22,847 bases of DNA from Cacconaster sp033811195 (GCA_033811195.1 JAPXOZ010000023.1:1-22847), one strand, 5' to 3'; counted from the first letter of the stretch, positions 8,431 through 16,984 are shown. The notes: a model not told the origin generated them from the letters alone. Numbers and translations: made by a program.

Positions 8431-11049
8431 TTATTTTTTCACTTTGGCCTTACGAAGAGCCCGGCGAAGTTCGGCTGCTTCACGACGTTCTTGACGACGT
8501 AGCTTCCACCGCTCAATGCATTCTTTCCAGCGAGCTTTGCGGAGGGCTTTACGTTCGGCACGGGCTGCAGCCTTGTCTGAGAGTTCTGGTGTGGGATCTT
8601 CTGAGTATTGAGTTCCAAGGTCTGAGTTCCTAGTATTGAGTGATATAGTATCAAGTAATAGAGAGGAGGGTTCCTCCACCTCTACTTGCAGATTTTCTTC
8701 CTTCTGGACAGGAATACCTATCTGAACACTGTCTGCAACCTGAGCTACAACTTCTGTAACCTCTTGAAACATTTCACCAATCAGGACAGTATCAGGTTGA
8801 AGAGTATTGAGTTCTGAGTTATGAGTATTGAGTAGAGTATCACGCAAGGAATGCTCAAGATGGAGCGTGTCACGTAGCAAAGTATCAAGCAACAAAGAAT
8901 CAAGGAGCAAAGCCTCAGTATTGAGTGAGTCAAGCTCCCTACGGGCTTCTTCTCTGGCAAGGTCAAGTTCGCGCTGTCTTTCTCGCTCTTCACGAGTATT
9001 TATATCTGTGATAACCTTACTCATATGGTAGTCATAATACCTGTTGGAATAGGTATAATCCGGTCTGGTTATATGCACATATCTGTCTCTTTGAGACCTA
9101 TATATAGGCTGTGAGGTGATATCGAAGCGATCTACGGGCCGCTCCTCCCCTCTCCATTCAAAGCCCTTGAGGCGCTGCTTTGTTATTTCAAGATCACCAA
9201 CGGGGTAGGCATCACTCTTAATCTGTTTAAGGTAGATCAAACGCTCGGCATTGCCATCCTTGATGACCGCAGTCATCGAGTCTGCCTCCTTGACGTTAAC
9301 CGTAGTGATGGTTTGCTCTTCCACTACATAGAAAACGGCGTAAACACTTCCAAGAGCATCATACCTATAGAGCTGGTTTTCTCTGAAGAAACCCATCATC
9401 TCGGTACTTTTGATCTGGTTGTAGTAGAGCGTGTCTTCCTGTGTGGTAATCATCGCATTATTGAGCATACTACCCCTATAGAGGTTGCCATCCTTAAGCA
9501 TAAGTTGCATTTCATCAGAAGTAAGCTGGTTTTTGACCTTGTTCCAAAGTATCGGTCTGCCGAATAATTGCGCTATAGAGTCAATTTCCGAGAAGAAAAG
9601 TGAGTCGCATCGCATCTGCAGATCAGATCTCCAAAGTCTTACATTGCGATATGCAACAATGTGTTTCAGTGCAGTGCTGTCAGGGAGTACAGAGAGTGGC
9701 TTCGATGAATGAGCCATAGTGCTGTCAGGGAGTACAGAGAGTGAATCCGGCATATTAACCGACGTGTTCTCCTGAGTAGTATCATTAAGTGACCTTGGAG
9801 AGGAAAGCGTATCCCTAATATGAGTTGCAGCTATATTATCCATCTTAAGTGCCGAGGAGTCTTGGGCGGATTGTCCAGGTGAGTCATGTTTGGGAGAAGC
9901 AGCTGAGGAATCTTGTTGGGAGCTCTTAGGTGGAAGTTTGCCCATTTCACGCATTTTCTGTTCCGCTGCCTTAGCGCGTTCTGCAGCCTGTTTATTGCGG
10001 AGTTCTGTCAACGCATCAAAGAGAATGCTCTTTTTTCTCGCTTTTGCCTTTTCTATGGTCTCCTCCGGAATATAATTACGCTTGACAGTATAGAAATGAA
10101 GAGTATCAGCCCCAAAGAACAAACTATCTACAACGTGATTTTCATTCTCACCATAATAGGCGATGGCAGGATGATCGCTAACGGTGGCAACTGTATCACT
10201 GGTATATATCAGTTTATTGCCAAGAAGGGTCATATAATCCTTTTCATTCAGAATCTGTATATTATTGTACATCTCTGTACGACCGGTTTCCCTATGGTAA
10301 TAGACTTCATCACACCAGGCCTCATAATCATCGTTATTCATGTAAACATTCGATGCAAAATGAATTATACCTCCTGCATTGTCGTACCAGCCCGCATCGG
10401 ACTTTATAAAACCGTCACCTCTCCAAGTATAGGTATCATGGCCAAAATACATCTTCTTCTCATCCGTCAAATAGCGCATCGTTGTGGATTTCATGAAGAT
10501 GGTGTCAGTGTAGAGCTCTACATCCACGTCAAATGTAAACGTCTTAATCTTGGAATCGTATATACCCCTACGACTCTCAATAACCGATCCCTCTTTGTTT
10601 TTCATTGCACCGCCTGTCTCATAGGTGGCTACACTATCTTTGGTGTTATAAGCCATTCGGTCAGAACGAAGTGTATTGCCCTCCTTATCGACAAGTTCTA
10701 CAAGCGGACCGTTGAAACGCACCAGATTCTGATCAATGAGGTACATTGCAGATTCACTTGATAACATTGTGCCATCCTGTACTATCCTGACATTTCCAAA
10801 AGCTTCGACATATTTAGCAGTGACATTCCAAGCAGCCGAATCACACAGTAAAAAGGTATTATTGTGAAGAAAACGGGCCGGATTTCCTAGTACCTTTCGG
10901 TAATTCATTCCGGACATCTCAACCTGTTGCACGGAAGCAGCATCCACAAGACGGAAAATGTCCTCTTCTGAAAGATTACCCTGTGCCGCCAAAGGCAGTA
11001 CACAGAGCACAAGTACTGTAATATGGAGCGCTTTCCTGATAAACTTCAT
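8431..11049 (-). CDS. OstA-like protein (LptA/LptD N-terminal-like periplasmic domain) with long low-complexity C-terminal half
   Basis: The 872-residue product starts with a signal peptide (MKFIRKALHI...LPLAAQ). About residues 30-330 carry beta-jellyroll-type repeats of the OstA/LptA kind (AKYVEAFGNVRIVQDGTM, LYTDTIFMKSTTMRYL, TEMYNNIQILNEKDYMTLLG). This family is linked to LPS transport and outer-membrane assembly, and the upstream SurA-like and PpiC-like genes agree. Residues about 340-465 are low complexity and rich in Ser, Asp, Ala and Lys, with a duplicated SVLPDST block. OstA-like repeats resume at about 465-660 (AYRNVRLWRSDLQMRCDSLF). About 700-760 are Leu/Asp/Thr repeats, and the last 50 residues are strongly basic. 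It seems longer than typical family members, as I recall them, because of these insertions. It is the last gene of the guaB operon, 3 bp after the SurA-like gene. The exact role is inferred. Confidence 0.85.
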   Translation of the reverse strand: MKFIRKALHITVLVLCVLPLAAQGNLSEEDIFRLVDAASVQQVEMSGMNYRKVLGNPARFLHNNTFLLCDSAAWNVTAKYVEAFGNVRIVQDGTMLSSESAMYLIDQNLVRFNGPLVELVDKEGNTLRSDRMAYNTKDSVATYETGGAMKNKEGSVIESRRGIYDSKIKTFTFDVDVELYTDTIFMKSTTMRYLTDEKKMYFGHDTYTWRGDGFIKSDAGWYDNAGGIIHFASNVYMNNDDYEAWCDEVYYHRETGRTEMYNNIQILNEKDYMTLLGNKLIYTSDTVATVSDHPAIAYYGENENHVVDSLFFGADTLHFYTVKRNYIPEETIEKAKARKKSILFDALTELRNKQAAERAKAAEQKMREMGKLPPKSSQQDSSAASPKHDSPGQSAQDSSALKMDNIAATHIRDTLSSPRSLNDTTQENTSVNMPDSLSVLPDSTMAHSSKPLSVLPDSTALKHIVAYRNVRLWRSDLQMRCDSLFFSEIDSIAQLFGRPILWNKVKNQLTSDEMQLMLKDGNLYRGSMLNNAMITTQEDTLYYNQIKSTEMMGFFRENQLYRYDALGSVYAVFYVVEEQTITTVNVKEADSMTAVIKDGNAERLIYLKQIKSDAYPVGDLEITKQRLKGFEWRGEERPVDRFDITSQPIYRSQRDRYVHITRPDYTYSNRYYDYHMSKVITDINTREERERQRELDLAREEARRELDSLNTEALLLDSLLLDTLLRDTLHLEHSLRDTLLNTHNSELNTLQPDTVLIGEMFQEVTEVVAQVADSVQIGIPVQKEENLQVEVEEPSSLLLDTISLNTRNSDLGTQYSEDPTPELSDKAAARAERKALRKARWKECIERWKLRRQERREAAELRRALRKAKVKK
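8601..8926 (-). repeat. Five copies of a 10-bp word inside the OstA-like gene
   Basis: AGTATTGAGT (plus strand; ACTCAATACT on the coding strand) occurs exactly at 8604-8613, 8632-8641, 8803-8812, 8824-8833 and 8917-8926, mixed with GAGTTCTGAGTT-type words. Four copies are read as LNT and one (8604-8613) in another frame as TQY. The words resemble those of the tandem array at 19873-19989, on the opposite strand. Confidence 0.75.
9673..9743 (-). repeat. 26-bp direct repeat, period 45 bp, within the OstA-like gene
   Basis: An identical 26-base block (starting AGTGCTGTCAGGGAG) occupies 9673-9698 and 9718-9743. The 45-bp period keeps the frame and yields two copies of LSVLPDST in the low-complexity linker (about residues 435-459). 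Perfect identity suggests a recent duplication. Confidence 0.85.
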
Positions 11050-11052
11050 AGA

Positions 11053-12420
11053 CTACTTAACCCAGCCTTCCCTCATGAAGTTACACTCCTTGAAGAGAGG
11101 GTCTATCACTATATAGGTGCTCTTCTGCTTTTCCGCAATGAATTGATCAATGGCTGCGTTAGAATTCTTCCTATTTGCGTCCTCAAGCAGGACATTGAAA
11201 TCTGTCTTGTAATCTGCCACATGTGAAGGAATAATCTTTTCGAGCATAATGATCTTATAGACGGTATGACCGCTGCGACCTTCATTATCAAGAGATTCGA
11301 AAGGTTCTGAAATATCACCTTCCTGCATATCCTTAAGAACATTATAATCTGCGGGCTTTAGCTGGTCCTTCTCAAAATATGAAGATCCTGTATATTCGTC
11401 TGCAAGAAGACCACCGTTGGTAGCGGTTTTACGGTCTTCGGAGAAGTATCTCGCCGCATTGAAAAACGAAATCGAGTCACCAAGAATCCTGGTCCTTATA
11501 GTGTCCAAACGATCAAATGCCTTAATACGATCCTCAGTGGTGTAATGTGGCTTAATCAAGATATGGCGTGCATTGAACATATCTCCTTCCCTGGCGATAA
11601 GCTCAATGAGATGGAAGCCATCCGGAGTCTCCACAATCTGAGATACCTGTCCCACTTTGAGAGACATAGCAGCATCGGAAAAAGCGGGCCAGAAGATAGA
11701 TCTGGATGCCATTCCCAATTCACCTCCCTTAGCATAACTGCCAGGATCTTGCGAATAGATGCGTGCAAGTGTGGAAAATTTTTCTCCGGCAACAATTCTC
11801 TCTCTAAGTCCTAGAAGTCTCTCTTTTACTTCAAGTTCGGCAGCCTCTTTGTCCGGGTAGAGCACTATCTGCCGGATACGGTACTGTGTGGATACGATAG
11901 GGAGATCCTCTTCAGGCGTCTCTTTGCAGTATTTCTCTATGTCAGAAGGAGTCAGATTAGGAATATTGCTTGCCACCTTACGCTGCATATCCTGCGTTAG
12001 CGACTGTTCTGTCAGTATGTCTTTCCATTCCTGACGAAGTTTATATAGGGGCTTTTGAAAGTAATCCTCCATCTGTTTTTCACCTCCAAGCTGTGTCATC
12101 ACTTCGTTGATGCGCTGGGTAAGAGCATTTTCAACATTCGCATCGTTGACCTCGAGAGAGTCAATTCTCGCCTGATTGAGGAAAAGCTTGGAGACAAGCA
12201 TCTCCTCCAATATCTGGCAGCGGGCGTTGCGATCAGCCATAAAGCCTCTGGCACTCATCATTTGCACTTCATTTTCAATATCCGAGAGCATTATCATATC
12301 ATTACCAATCAGCACAATTGTCTTGTCGACCAATCCTTCCTGATACCGCTGTGCGGAGATATCTGTTCCGAAGAGGGAGATAATGATAAGGAGTGCGGCG
12401 GCAACAAAGGTATGTTTCAT
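11053..12420 (-). CDS. SurA-like periplasmic peptidyl-prolyl isomerase / chaperone
   Basis: The 455-residue exported protein resembles SurA, which escorts outer-membrane proteins through the periplasm. It has a signal peptide (MKHTFVAAAL...TDISAQ), a SurA-N-like helical region (about 30-165, including LVDKTIVLIGNDMIMLSDIE), and a first parvulin domain (about 178-285: RIRQIVLYPD, FSTLARIYSQDPGSYAKGGELG, DGFHLIELI). A second, more degenerate parvulin domain follows (about 286-400, from NARHILIKP through NGGLLADEY). I start it at the ATG at 12420. A TTG at 12429 in the same frame would add three residues but overlaps the upstream gene's stop. It sits between the PpiC-like lipoprotein (5 bp gap) and the OstA-like gene (3 bp gap), so the three are surely cotranscribed and likely serve outer-membrane assembly. 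Confidence 0.92.
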   Translation of the reverse strand: MKHTFVAAALLIIISLFGTDISAQRYQEGLVDKTIVLIGNDMIMLSDIENEVQMMSARGFMADRNARCQILEEMLVSKLFLNQARIDSLEVNDANVENALTQRINEVMTQLGGEKQMEDYFQKPLYKLRQEWKDILTEQSLTQDMQRKVASNIPNLTPSDIEKYCKETPEEDLPIVSTQYRIRQIVLYPDKEAAELEVKERLLGLRERIVAGEKFSTLARIYSQDPGSYAKGGELGMASRSIFWPAFSDAAMSLKVGQVSQIVETPDGFHLIELIAREGDMFNARHILIKPHYTTEDRIKAFDRLDTIRTRILGDSISFFNAARYFSEDRKTATNGGLLADEYTGSSYFEKDQLKPADYNVLKDMQEGDISEPFESLDNEGRSGHTVYKIIMLEKIIPSHVADYKTDFNVLLEDANRKNSNAAIDQFIAEKQKSTYIVIDPLFKECNFMREGWVK

Positions 12421-12425
12421 GTTTT

Positions 12426-13280
12426 TCAATAAATTTTTAGCGTTCCATTGATATGGGCATCTTCTAGCAAGTCTTGTTCCAATTTTGTCAAAAGTTCCTG
12501 CTTCCTTTTGCCGAGAATGGTTTCGCGTATTCTTATTACATTGTACTCAAAGGGCGAAACTTCTCCTGCATTTACCTTTTCTTCTATAAAAATAAGAAAA
12601 TTTGAGTCATTAAACTTCATCTCGCAACTCCTTTTTGGAAGAACTTCCCTGGTGCAGGTCTCGATATCTGTGCCAAGTTCTTTTGCAAGTTGCGAAAGAG
12701 GCACCCATTTGCCTCCAAAGTCGGTATAGCGCTCCGCAGAGGAGTAACAAAGCTCTCTGAGTTCTGCCACATCTTGCTCCGAAGTTACGGTGTATGCCCC
12801 CTTGACCGTTTCGTAGTAAGGTGAGCTTGCAGAAATCCTTATAACGCGTGCTTTAACCAGCGGATATGGAAAAATACTGCTCGAGGGGTGCTCTTCATAG
12901 TATGAACGCGCTTCTTCCAGAGTTACAGTTGTATCGAGCCTCTCTTCAACCCATCGCTTCTCAAATCTAAAGCCTAGTAAAGTACTGCGAAACTCCTCTA
13001 CTTCTGCGGTCACATCACGTTCTGCCTTGGAAAGCTGCTCCTCAGCTTTAAGCAACATCAAGCGCCCCAGAGCCCAGGTATTGATGTAGCGGCTGACCAT
13101 GGCTGCACTGTCCGCAGATGAGACGCCATCCGGCATCAAACGTACTATATCACTTTCATAAAGCACATCCTGTCCTATCCTCGCTACCCTACGGTCCTGA
13201 CGTCCCCTGCCTCCCTTTTCGATAAAGGAACAGCCGGATAGCATCAACATTGTAAGTATTATCAGGAGTATTCTATACAT
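12426..13280 (-). CDS. PpiC/SurA-related lipoprotein, probable envelope folding factor
   Basis: The 284-residue product has a lipoprotein signal (MYRILLIILT, lipobox LSGC with Cys17). A helical, charged N-terminal region (about 30-130, with YINTWALGRLMLLKAEEQL) resembles SurA-type chaperone segments. A poorly conserved parvulin-like half follows (about 140-265: KARVIRISAS, YTDFGGKWVPLSQL, GEVSPFEYNVIRIRETI). The usual parvulin catalytic features are weak, so it may be a chaperone rather than an active isomerase. It lies 6 bp after guaB and 5 bp before the SurA-like gene on the same strand. I am confident about the envelope lipoprotein assignment, less so about the enzymatic activity. Confidence 0.8.
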   Translation of the reverse strand: MYRILLIILTMLMLSGCSFIEKGGRGRQDRRVARIGQDVLYESDIVRLMPDGVSSADSAAMVSRYINTWALGRLMLLKAEEQLSKAERDVTAEVEEFRSTLLGFRFEKRWVEERLDTTVTLEEARSYYEEHPSSSIFPYPLVKARVIRISASSPYYETVKGAYTVTSEQDVAELRELCYSSAERYTDFGGKWVPLSQLAKELGTDIETCTREVLPKRSCEMKFNDSNFLIFIEEKVNAGEVSPFEYNVIRIRETILGKRKQELLTKLEQDLLEDAHINGTLKIY

Positions 13281-13286
13281 AGCGGA

Positions 13287-14756
13287 CTATCTGGAGTAAT
13301 TTGGGGATTCACGAGTGATGGTCACATCGTGGGGATGACTTTCCACCATTCCGGCAGGTGTGATCTTGACAAATTTTGCCTTGCGCAGAGCTCCAAGATC
13401 TGCTGCACCACAGTAGCCCATTCCTGCTCTTAAACCTCCGATCAACTGGAAAATGACCTCAGCAAGAGTACCCTTATAAGGTACCTGAGCCACAATTCCT
13501 TCGGGTACGAGCTTCTTGATATCTTCTTCCATATCCTGGAAGTATCTATCCTTAGAACCCTTTTGCATAGCCTCGAGCGAGCCCATACCGCGGTAGGATT
13601 TAAACTTGCGGCCGTTGAGGATGATGGCCTCTCCGGGAGACTCCTCGACTCCGGCAAAGAGTGATCCTGCCATAATGGTACTGGCACCGGCTGCAAGCGC
13701 CTTAACTATATCACCTGAATAGCGGATGCCACCATCTGCGATGATGGGAATACCACTCCCTTTAAGAGCCTGCGCAGTATTCATTACTGCTGTGAACTGA
13801 GGTACTCCAATACCGGCAATTATGCGGGTGGTGCAGATGGAACCGGGACCGATGCCCACCTTGACTCCATCAACTCCACAATCCTTAAGGGCCAGAGCAG
13901 CCTCAGCAGTGGCAATGTTGCCGGCAACTATCTGTAAGTGCGGGAAGGCCTCACGGATCTTCCTGATAGTCTGCAGCACGAACAGAGAGTGTCCGTGTGC
14001 CGTATCAAGCACCACCGCGTCTATATCCACAGATACGAGCTTCTCCACATCTTCCAGACTGTGGCTGTTAATGCCCACTGCAGCTACTGCAAGCAAACGT
14101 CCGCGAGAATCTTTGCTGGCGGTGGGATTTTTCTTTATCTTCATTATGTCGCGATATGTAATCAGGCCCACCAGTCGGTTGTTATCATCAACCACAGGTA
14201 GTTTTTCAATGCGGTATTTGCTAAGCATCTCGGTAGCCTGGGGAATATCAATTGCCGGACCCGCTGTAATTAAGTTTTCAGAAGTCATCACCTCGGAGAT
14301 GGGGGTTTTGTAGTTCTCCTGGAAACGGAGGTCCCTGTTGGTAACGATACCTATAAGATAATTCTGATCATCTACCACCGGGATGCCACCTATGCGGTTT
14401 TCAGCCATCAGCTGGAGTGCATCACCCACCAAAGCATCATATTTGATGGTAATGGGATCGTATATCATGGCGTTCTCAGCACGTTTGACCTTGCGCACAT
14501 GCTCCATCTGCTGTTCAATAGACATGTTTTTGTGAATAACACCAATACCACCTTCACGTGCTATGGCGATGGCCATATTTGCATCAGTAACCGTATCCAT
14601 TGCCGCGGAGACTATAGGGATGTGTAGCGGTATCTCCCTTGAAAAACGAGTGGTGATATTAACTTCCCTAGGTAGTACACCGGACTCGGCGGGGATCAAC
14701 AATACATCATCGTATGCCAATCCCTCCATTATGATCTTGTCGGAAAAATGTTCCAT
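13287..14756 (-). CDS. guaB: Inosine-5'-monophosphate dehydrogenase (GuaB)
   Basis: GuaB oxidises IMP to XMP with NAD+, the first committed step to GMP, in the cytoplasm. The 489 residues match the usual bacterial length. The N-terminal part has AYDDVLLIPAESGVLP. Two CBS domains lie at about 95-205 (EVMTSENLITAGPAIDIPQA), interrupting the TIM barrel. The phosphate/active-site loop GIGPGSICTTRIIAGIGVPQ has catalytic Cys308. IADGGIRYSGDI (339-350) and the flap YRGMGSLEAMQKGSKDRYFQ (388-407) complete the barrel signature. The ATG at 14756 lies about 20 nt downstream of the predicted transcription start. It is the first gene of an operon continuing into three envelope-assembly genes. Confidence 0.98.
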   Translation of the reverse strand: MEHFSDKIIMEGLAYDDVLLIPAESGVLPREVNITTRFSREIPLHIPIVSAAMDTVTDANMAIAIAREGGIGVIHKNMSIEQQMEHVRKVKRAENAMIYDPITIKYDALVGDALQLMAENRIGGIPVVDDQNYLIGIVTNRDLRFQENYKTPISEVMTSENLITAGPAIDIPQATEMLSKYRIEKLPVVDDNNRLVGLITYRDIMKIKKNPTASKDSRGRLLAVAAVGINSHSLEDVEKLVSVDIDAVVLDTAHGHSLFVLQTIRKIREAFPHLQIVAGNIATAEAALALKDCGVDGVKVGIGPGSICTTRIIAGIGVPQFTAVMNTAQALKGSGIPIIADGGIRYSGDIVKALAAGASTIMAGSLFAGVEESPGEAIILNGRKFKSYRGMGSLEAMQKGSKDRYFQDMEEDIKKLVPEGIVAQVPYKGTLAEVIFQLIGGLRAGMGYCGAADLGALRKAKFVKITPAGMVESHPHDVTITRESPNYSR

Positions 14757-14783
14757 ATCGCATTTGTTTTCAATTATAAACTA

Positions 14784-14813
14784 CAAATATAGCAAAAGTT
14801 CGTGTCAGAGCAA
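14784..14813 (-). promoter_or_regulatory. Promoter of the guaB operon
   Basis: On the minus strand TTG (14813-14811), 19 bp, then TATATTTG (14791-14784) matches the Bacteroidota consensus perfectly at -7. The -33 box lies within the last codons of the radical SAM gene upstream. Transcription should start near 14777. Confidence 0.75.
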
Positions 14814-15725
14814 TTTGCCCTGCCAACTATCACGCTCCTCCAATCTTTTTTCGAGCAATCGAATCAATTCTACATTACGAATGAGACCCCAAGGGGTAGC
14901 ATTAACAAACCTAGGAGGCACTTCTCCGACAAATCGTTCTATACAGATTTCCGGGCGAAGTCGCTCAAGTATATCCACAAAAAAATCCAGGTATTCCTCT
15001 AGCGAAAAGGTGACGAAATCTTCCGGATGAGCCTCGAATTCCTGTTCAATACGGGTCCCTTTGATAATCTGCAGTTGATGAAACTTTAGAGAGGTCAGTG
15101 GCAGCGAATTTATTGCTGATATACTCTCGAGCATCATCTCGCGACTCTCGCCGGGAAGTCCAAGTATAAAATGTGCACAGACATCGAGTCCGCGTTCCGC
15201 ACTCATTCTGACGGCACGAGCAGCCTGTTCAAATGTATGGCCACGATTAATACGCTCCAGAGTAGCATCAAAACAAGATTCAATACCGTACTCCACCATA
15301 ACTATGTATTCTCGTGAGAGTTCTGCGAGATAATCGAGTTTCTCCTCATCTATGCAGTCCGGACGGGTTCCTACCGCTATTCCCACTACATCAGGATGCG
15401 AAAGAGCCTCTGTATATAGCTCTTTGAGGTGTTCAATAGGAGCGTATGTATTGGAGTAAGGCTGAAAGTAGGCAATATAACTGTTAGCCGTACGATATCT
15501 GCGACGATGAAACTCCATACCCTCTTCCATCTGCTGCGTAATGCTCTTATCAGGTGTGCTGTATGAGGGATGGAAAGCATTGTTATCACAATAAGTGCAC
15601 CCTCCGACGGAAAGAGAGCCGTCGCGGTTGGGACAGGTAAAGCCTGCATCTATTACTATTTTCTGCAGCCTACTGCCATATTTACTCCTGTAATATCCGA
15701 CGAAGGAGTTGTATCTTTTCTTCAT
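14805..15725 (-). CDS. YhcC-like radical SAM protein (TIGR01212-type)
   Basis: The 306-residue cytoplasmic protein is a radical SAM enzyme of the YhcC/Elp3-like group. The iron-sulfur cluster Cys residues are Cys31, Cys43 and Cys46 in GFTCPNRDGSLSVGGCTYC, the C-x11-C-x2-C spacing seen in this family rather than the classic CxxxCxxC. Further family signs are YFQPYSNTYAP, VGIAVGTRPDCIDEE, EYGIESCFDATLERINRGHT, and AHFILGLPGESREMMLES. The biochemical function of the family was not settled to my knowledge, and a tRNA- or metabolite-modifying role is only a guess. The ATG at 15725 follows a good -7 box. It is upstream of guaB with its own promoter, and divergent from the NlpC/P60 gene. Confidence 0.9.
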   Translation of the reverse strand: MKKRYNSFVGYYRSKYGSRLQKIVIDAGFTCPNRDGSLSVGGCTYCDNNAFHPSYSTPDKSITQQMEEGMEFHRRRYRTANSYIAYFQPYSNTYAPIEHLKELYTEALSHPDVVGIAVGTRPDCIDEEKLDYLAELSREYIVMVEYGIESCFDATLERINRGHTFEQAARAVRMSAERGLDVCAHFILGLPGESREMMLESISAINSLPLTSLKFHQLQIIKGTRIEQEFEAHPEDFVTFSLEEYLDFFVDILERLRPEICIERFVGEVPPRFVNATPWGLIRNVELIRLLEKRLEERDSWQGKLL

Positions 15726-15740
15726 TTTTGCTACCTATTC

Positions 15741-15771
15741 TTGCACAAAGATAAGAAAAAGACTACTTTTG
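15741..15771 (+). promoter_or_regulatory. Promoter of the NlpC/P60-epimerase operon
   Basis: TTG (15741-15743), 20 bp, then TACTTTTG (15764-15771) is a full match to the Bacteroidota pattern. The leader would be about 20 nt. It overlaps the divergent -7 box at 15746-15753. Confidence 0.7.
15746..15753 (-). promoter_or_regulatory. -7 box for the YhcC-like gene
   Basis: TATCTTTG on the minus strand is an exact TAnnTTTG match, 20 bp upstream of the ATG at 15725. No clear TTTG is found at the -33 distance. It lies between the two boxes of the divergent promoter. Confidence 0.5.
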
Positions 15772-15799
15772 AAATTTAAACCAAATATATTTAAACAGA

Positions 15800-16984
15800 A
15801 TGAAACGACTCCTTATTCCGGCTATCGCAGCCTTGATGATGATCCAATCCTGTGGATCCCCCGCAGACTCTTTCAAAGAGCAGTTTGATTCCATCTCCAA
15901 TGAAATTAAAGAACAGTATGCTCCTGACCGCAGGGATAAGTGTTACGAACCAATACTAAAAGATGTTGATGGACAGAAGGTCCTCTATGGCTCCACTACA
16001 GTACAGGAGGCAAAGGATGCACTGCTGGCCGCTCTATCGGAGAAGGGTCTCAATGTACTTGACAGTATGATAGTACTCCCCGATCCTGAATTTGGAGAAA
16101 AGATATGGGCAGTGATATCTCACTCTGTAGCAAATGTCAGATATGAGGCTAACTACTCTTCGGAAATGGCCACTCAGCTACTGATGGGTACACCGGTACA
16201 ATTGCTTGAGAAACGCAGTTACTGGTACAGAATCGTCACTCCCGAAGGTTATCACGCCTGGGTAACTGTCGGTAGTGTGCAGAGGATGGACGAGCAGGAG
16301 CTCAACGACTGGAAGAGATCAGACCGCCTGATCATTACCACGTATTATACTCTCTTCCACGAAAAGGCAGATTCCTCATCACCGGTTGTAAGTGACGGTG
16401 TATGGGGCAATATAGTGGAGAAGGTCGGAGAACAAGGGAGCTATTTCAAGGTAAAGATTCCCAACGGTAAGATTGCATTTGTTCCAAAAAAGGATGCAGC
16501 ACCCTTTAACAGCTGGATTGCCTCACGCAGACCCACGGCAGAAAACATTATTGCAACAGGTAAGGCCTTCATGGGATTCCCTTACCTTTGGGCCGGCACC
16601 TCCATAAAGGCTATGGACTGCAGCGGTTTTGTCAAGACTGTTCTATTCCTCAACGGAGTGATTACCCGAAGGGATGCCAGTCAGCAGGCAAAAGTGGGTG
16701 ATGATGTAAATGTCGAGGAATTCCCCGGTGACCTGCAGCCAGGTGACTTGCTTTTCTTTGGTCGTAAAGCCACTGAAGAGAGGAGTGAACGGATAACCCA
16801 CGTTGGAATATACCTCGGGGAGGGCAGATTCATCCATGCAGCAACCAATGTCCACACCAACTCCCTTATACCAGATGCAGAAGATTTCTATGATGGCACT
16901 CTGGTACGTGCAAGACGCATCATAAATAAGGCAGACGAGGTTACCGGCCTGGTGTCAATAGCTAAACACCCCTGGTATTTCTAA
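15800..16984 (+). CDS. NlpC/P60 cysteine peptidase lipoprotein with SH3 domains (YkfC-like)
   Basis: The 394-residue protein probably cleaves muropeptides at the gamma-D-glutamyl bond, releasing L-Ala-D-Glu, as YkfC does. It has a lipoprotein signal (MKRLLIPAIA, lipobox IQSC, Cys18), two bacterial SH3-like domains (about 105-165 and 175-235, with YWYRIVTPEGYHAWV and GSYFKVKIPNGKIAFVP), then the NlpC/P60 domain (about 245-375). The catalytic set is Cys274 (AMDCSGFVKT), His334 (THVGIYLG) and His346 (RFIHAA). The order SH3-SH3-NlpC/P60 is that of YkfC. The epimerase that would process the released dipeptide begins 28 bp downstream, strongly supporting this substrate. As a lipoprotein it acts outside the cytoplasm. 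I recall a similar pairing in Bacteroides genomes but could not check it. Confidence 0.92.
   Translation: MKRLLIPAIAALMMIQSCGSPADSFKEQFDSISNEIKEQYAPDRRDKCYEPILKDVDGQKVLYGSTTVQEAKDALLAALSEKGLNVLDSMIVLPDPEFGEKIWAVISHSVANVRYEANYSSEMATQLLMGTPVQLLEKRSYWYRIVTPEGYHAWVTVGSVQRMDEQELNDWKRSDRLIITTYYTLFHEKADSSSPVVSDGVWGNIVEKVGEQGSYFKVKIPNGKIAFVPKKDAAPFNSWIASRRPTAENIIATGKAFMGFPYLWAGTSIKAMDCSGFVKTVLFLNGVITRRDASQQAKVGDDVNVEEFPGDLQPGDLLFFGRKATEERSERITHVGIYLGEGRFIHAATNVHTNSLIPDAEDFYDGTLVRARRIINKADEVTGLVSIAKHPWYF

Noticed and set aside
9913..10761. A 282-codon plus-strand frame opposite the OstA-like gene
   Set aside because: It is antisense to a well-supported exported protein, has no promoter, and its residue composition (Ile-, Cys- and His-rich) is that of a shadow frame.
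12421..12429. TTG start for the SurA-like gene at 12429
   Set aside because: It overlaps the upstream stop codon, adds only three residues, and the ATG at 12420 gives a standard signal peptide.
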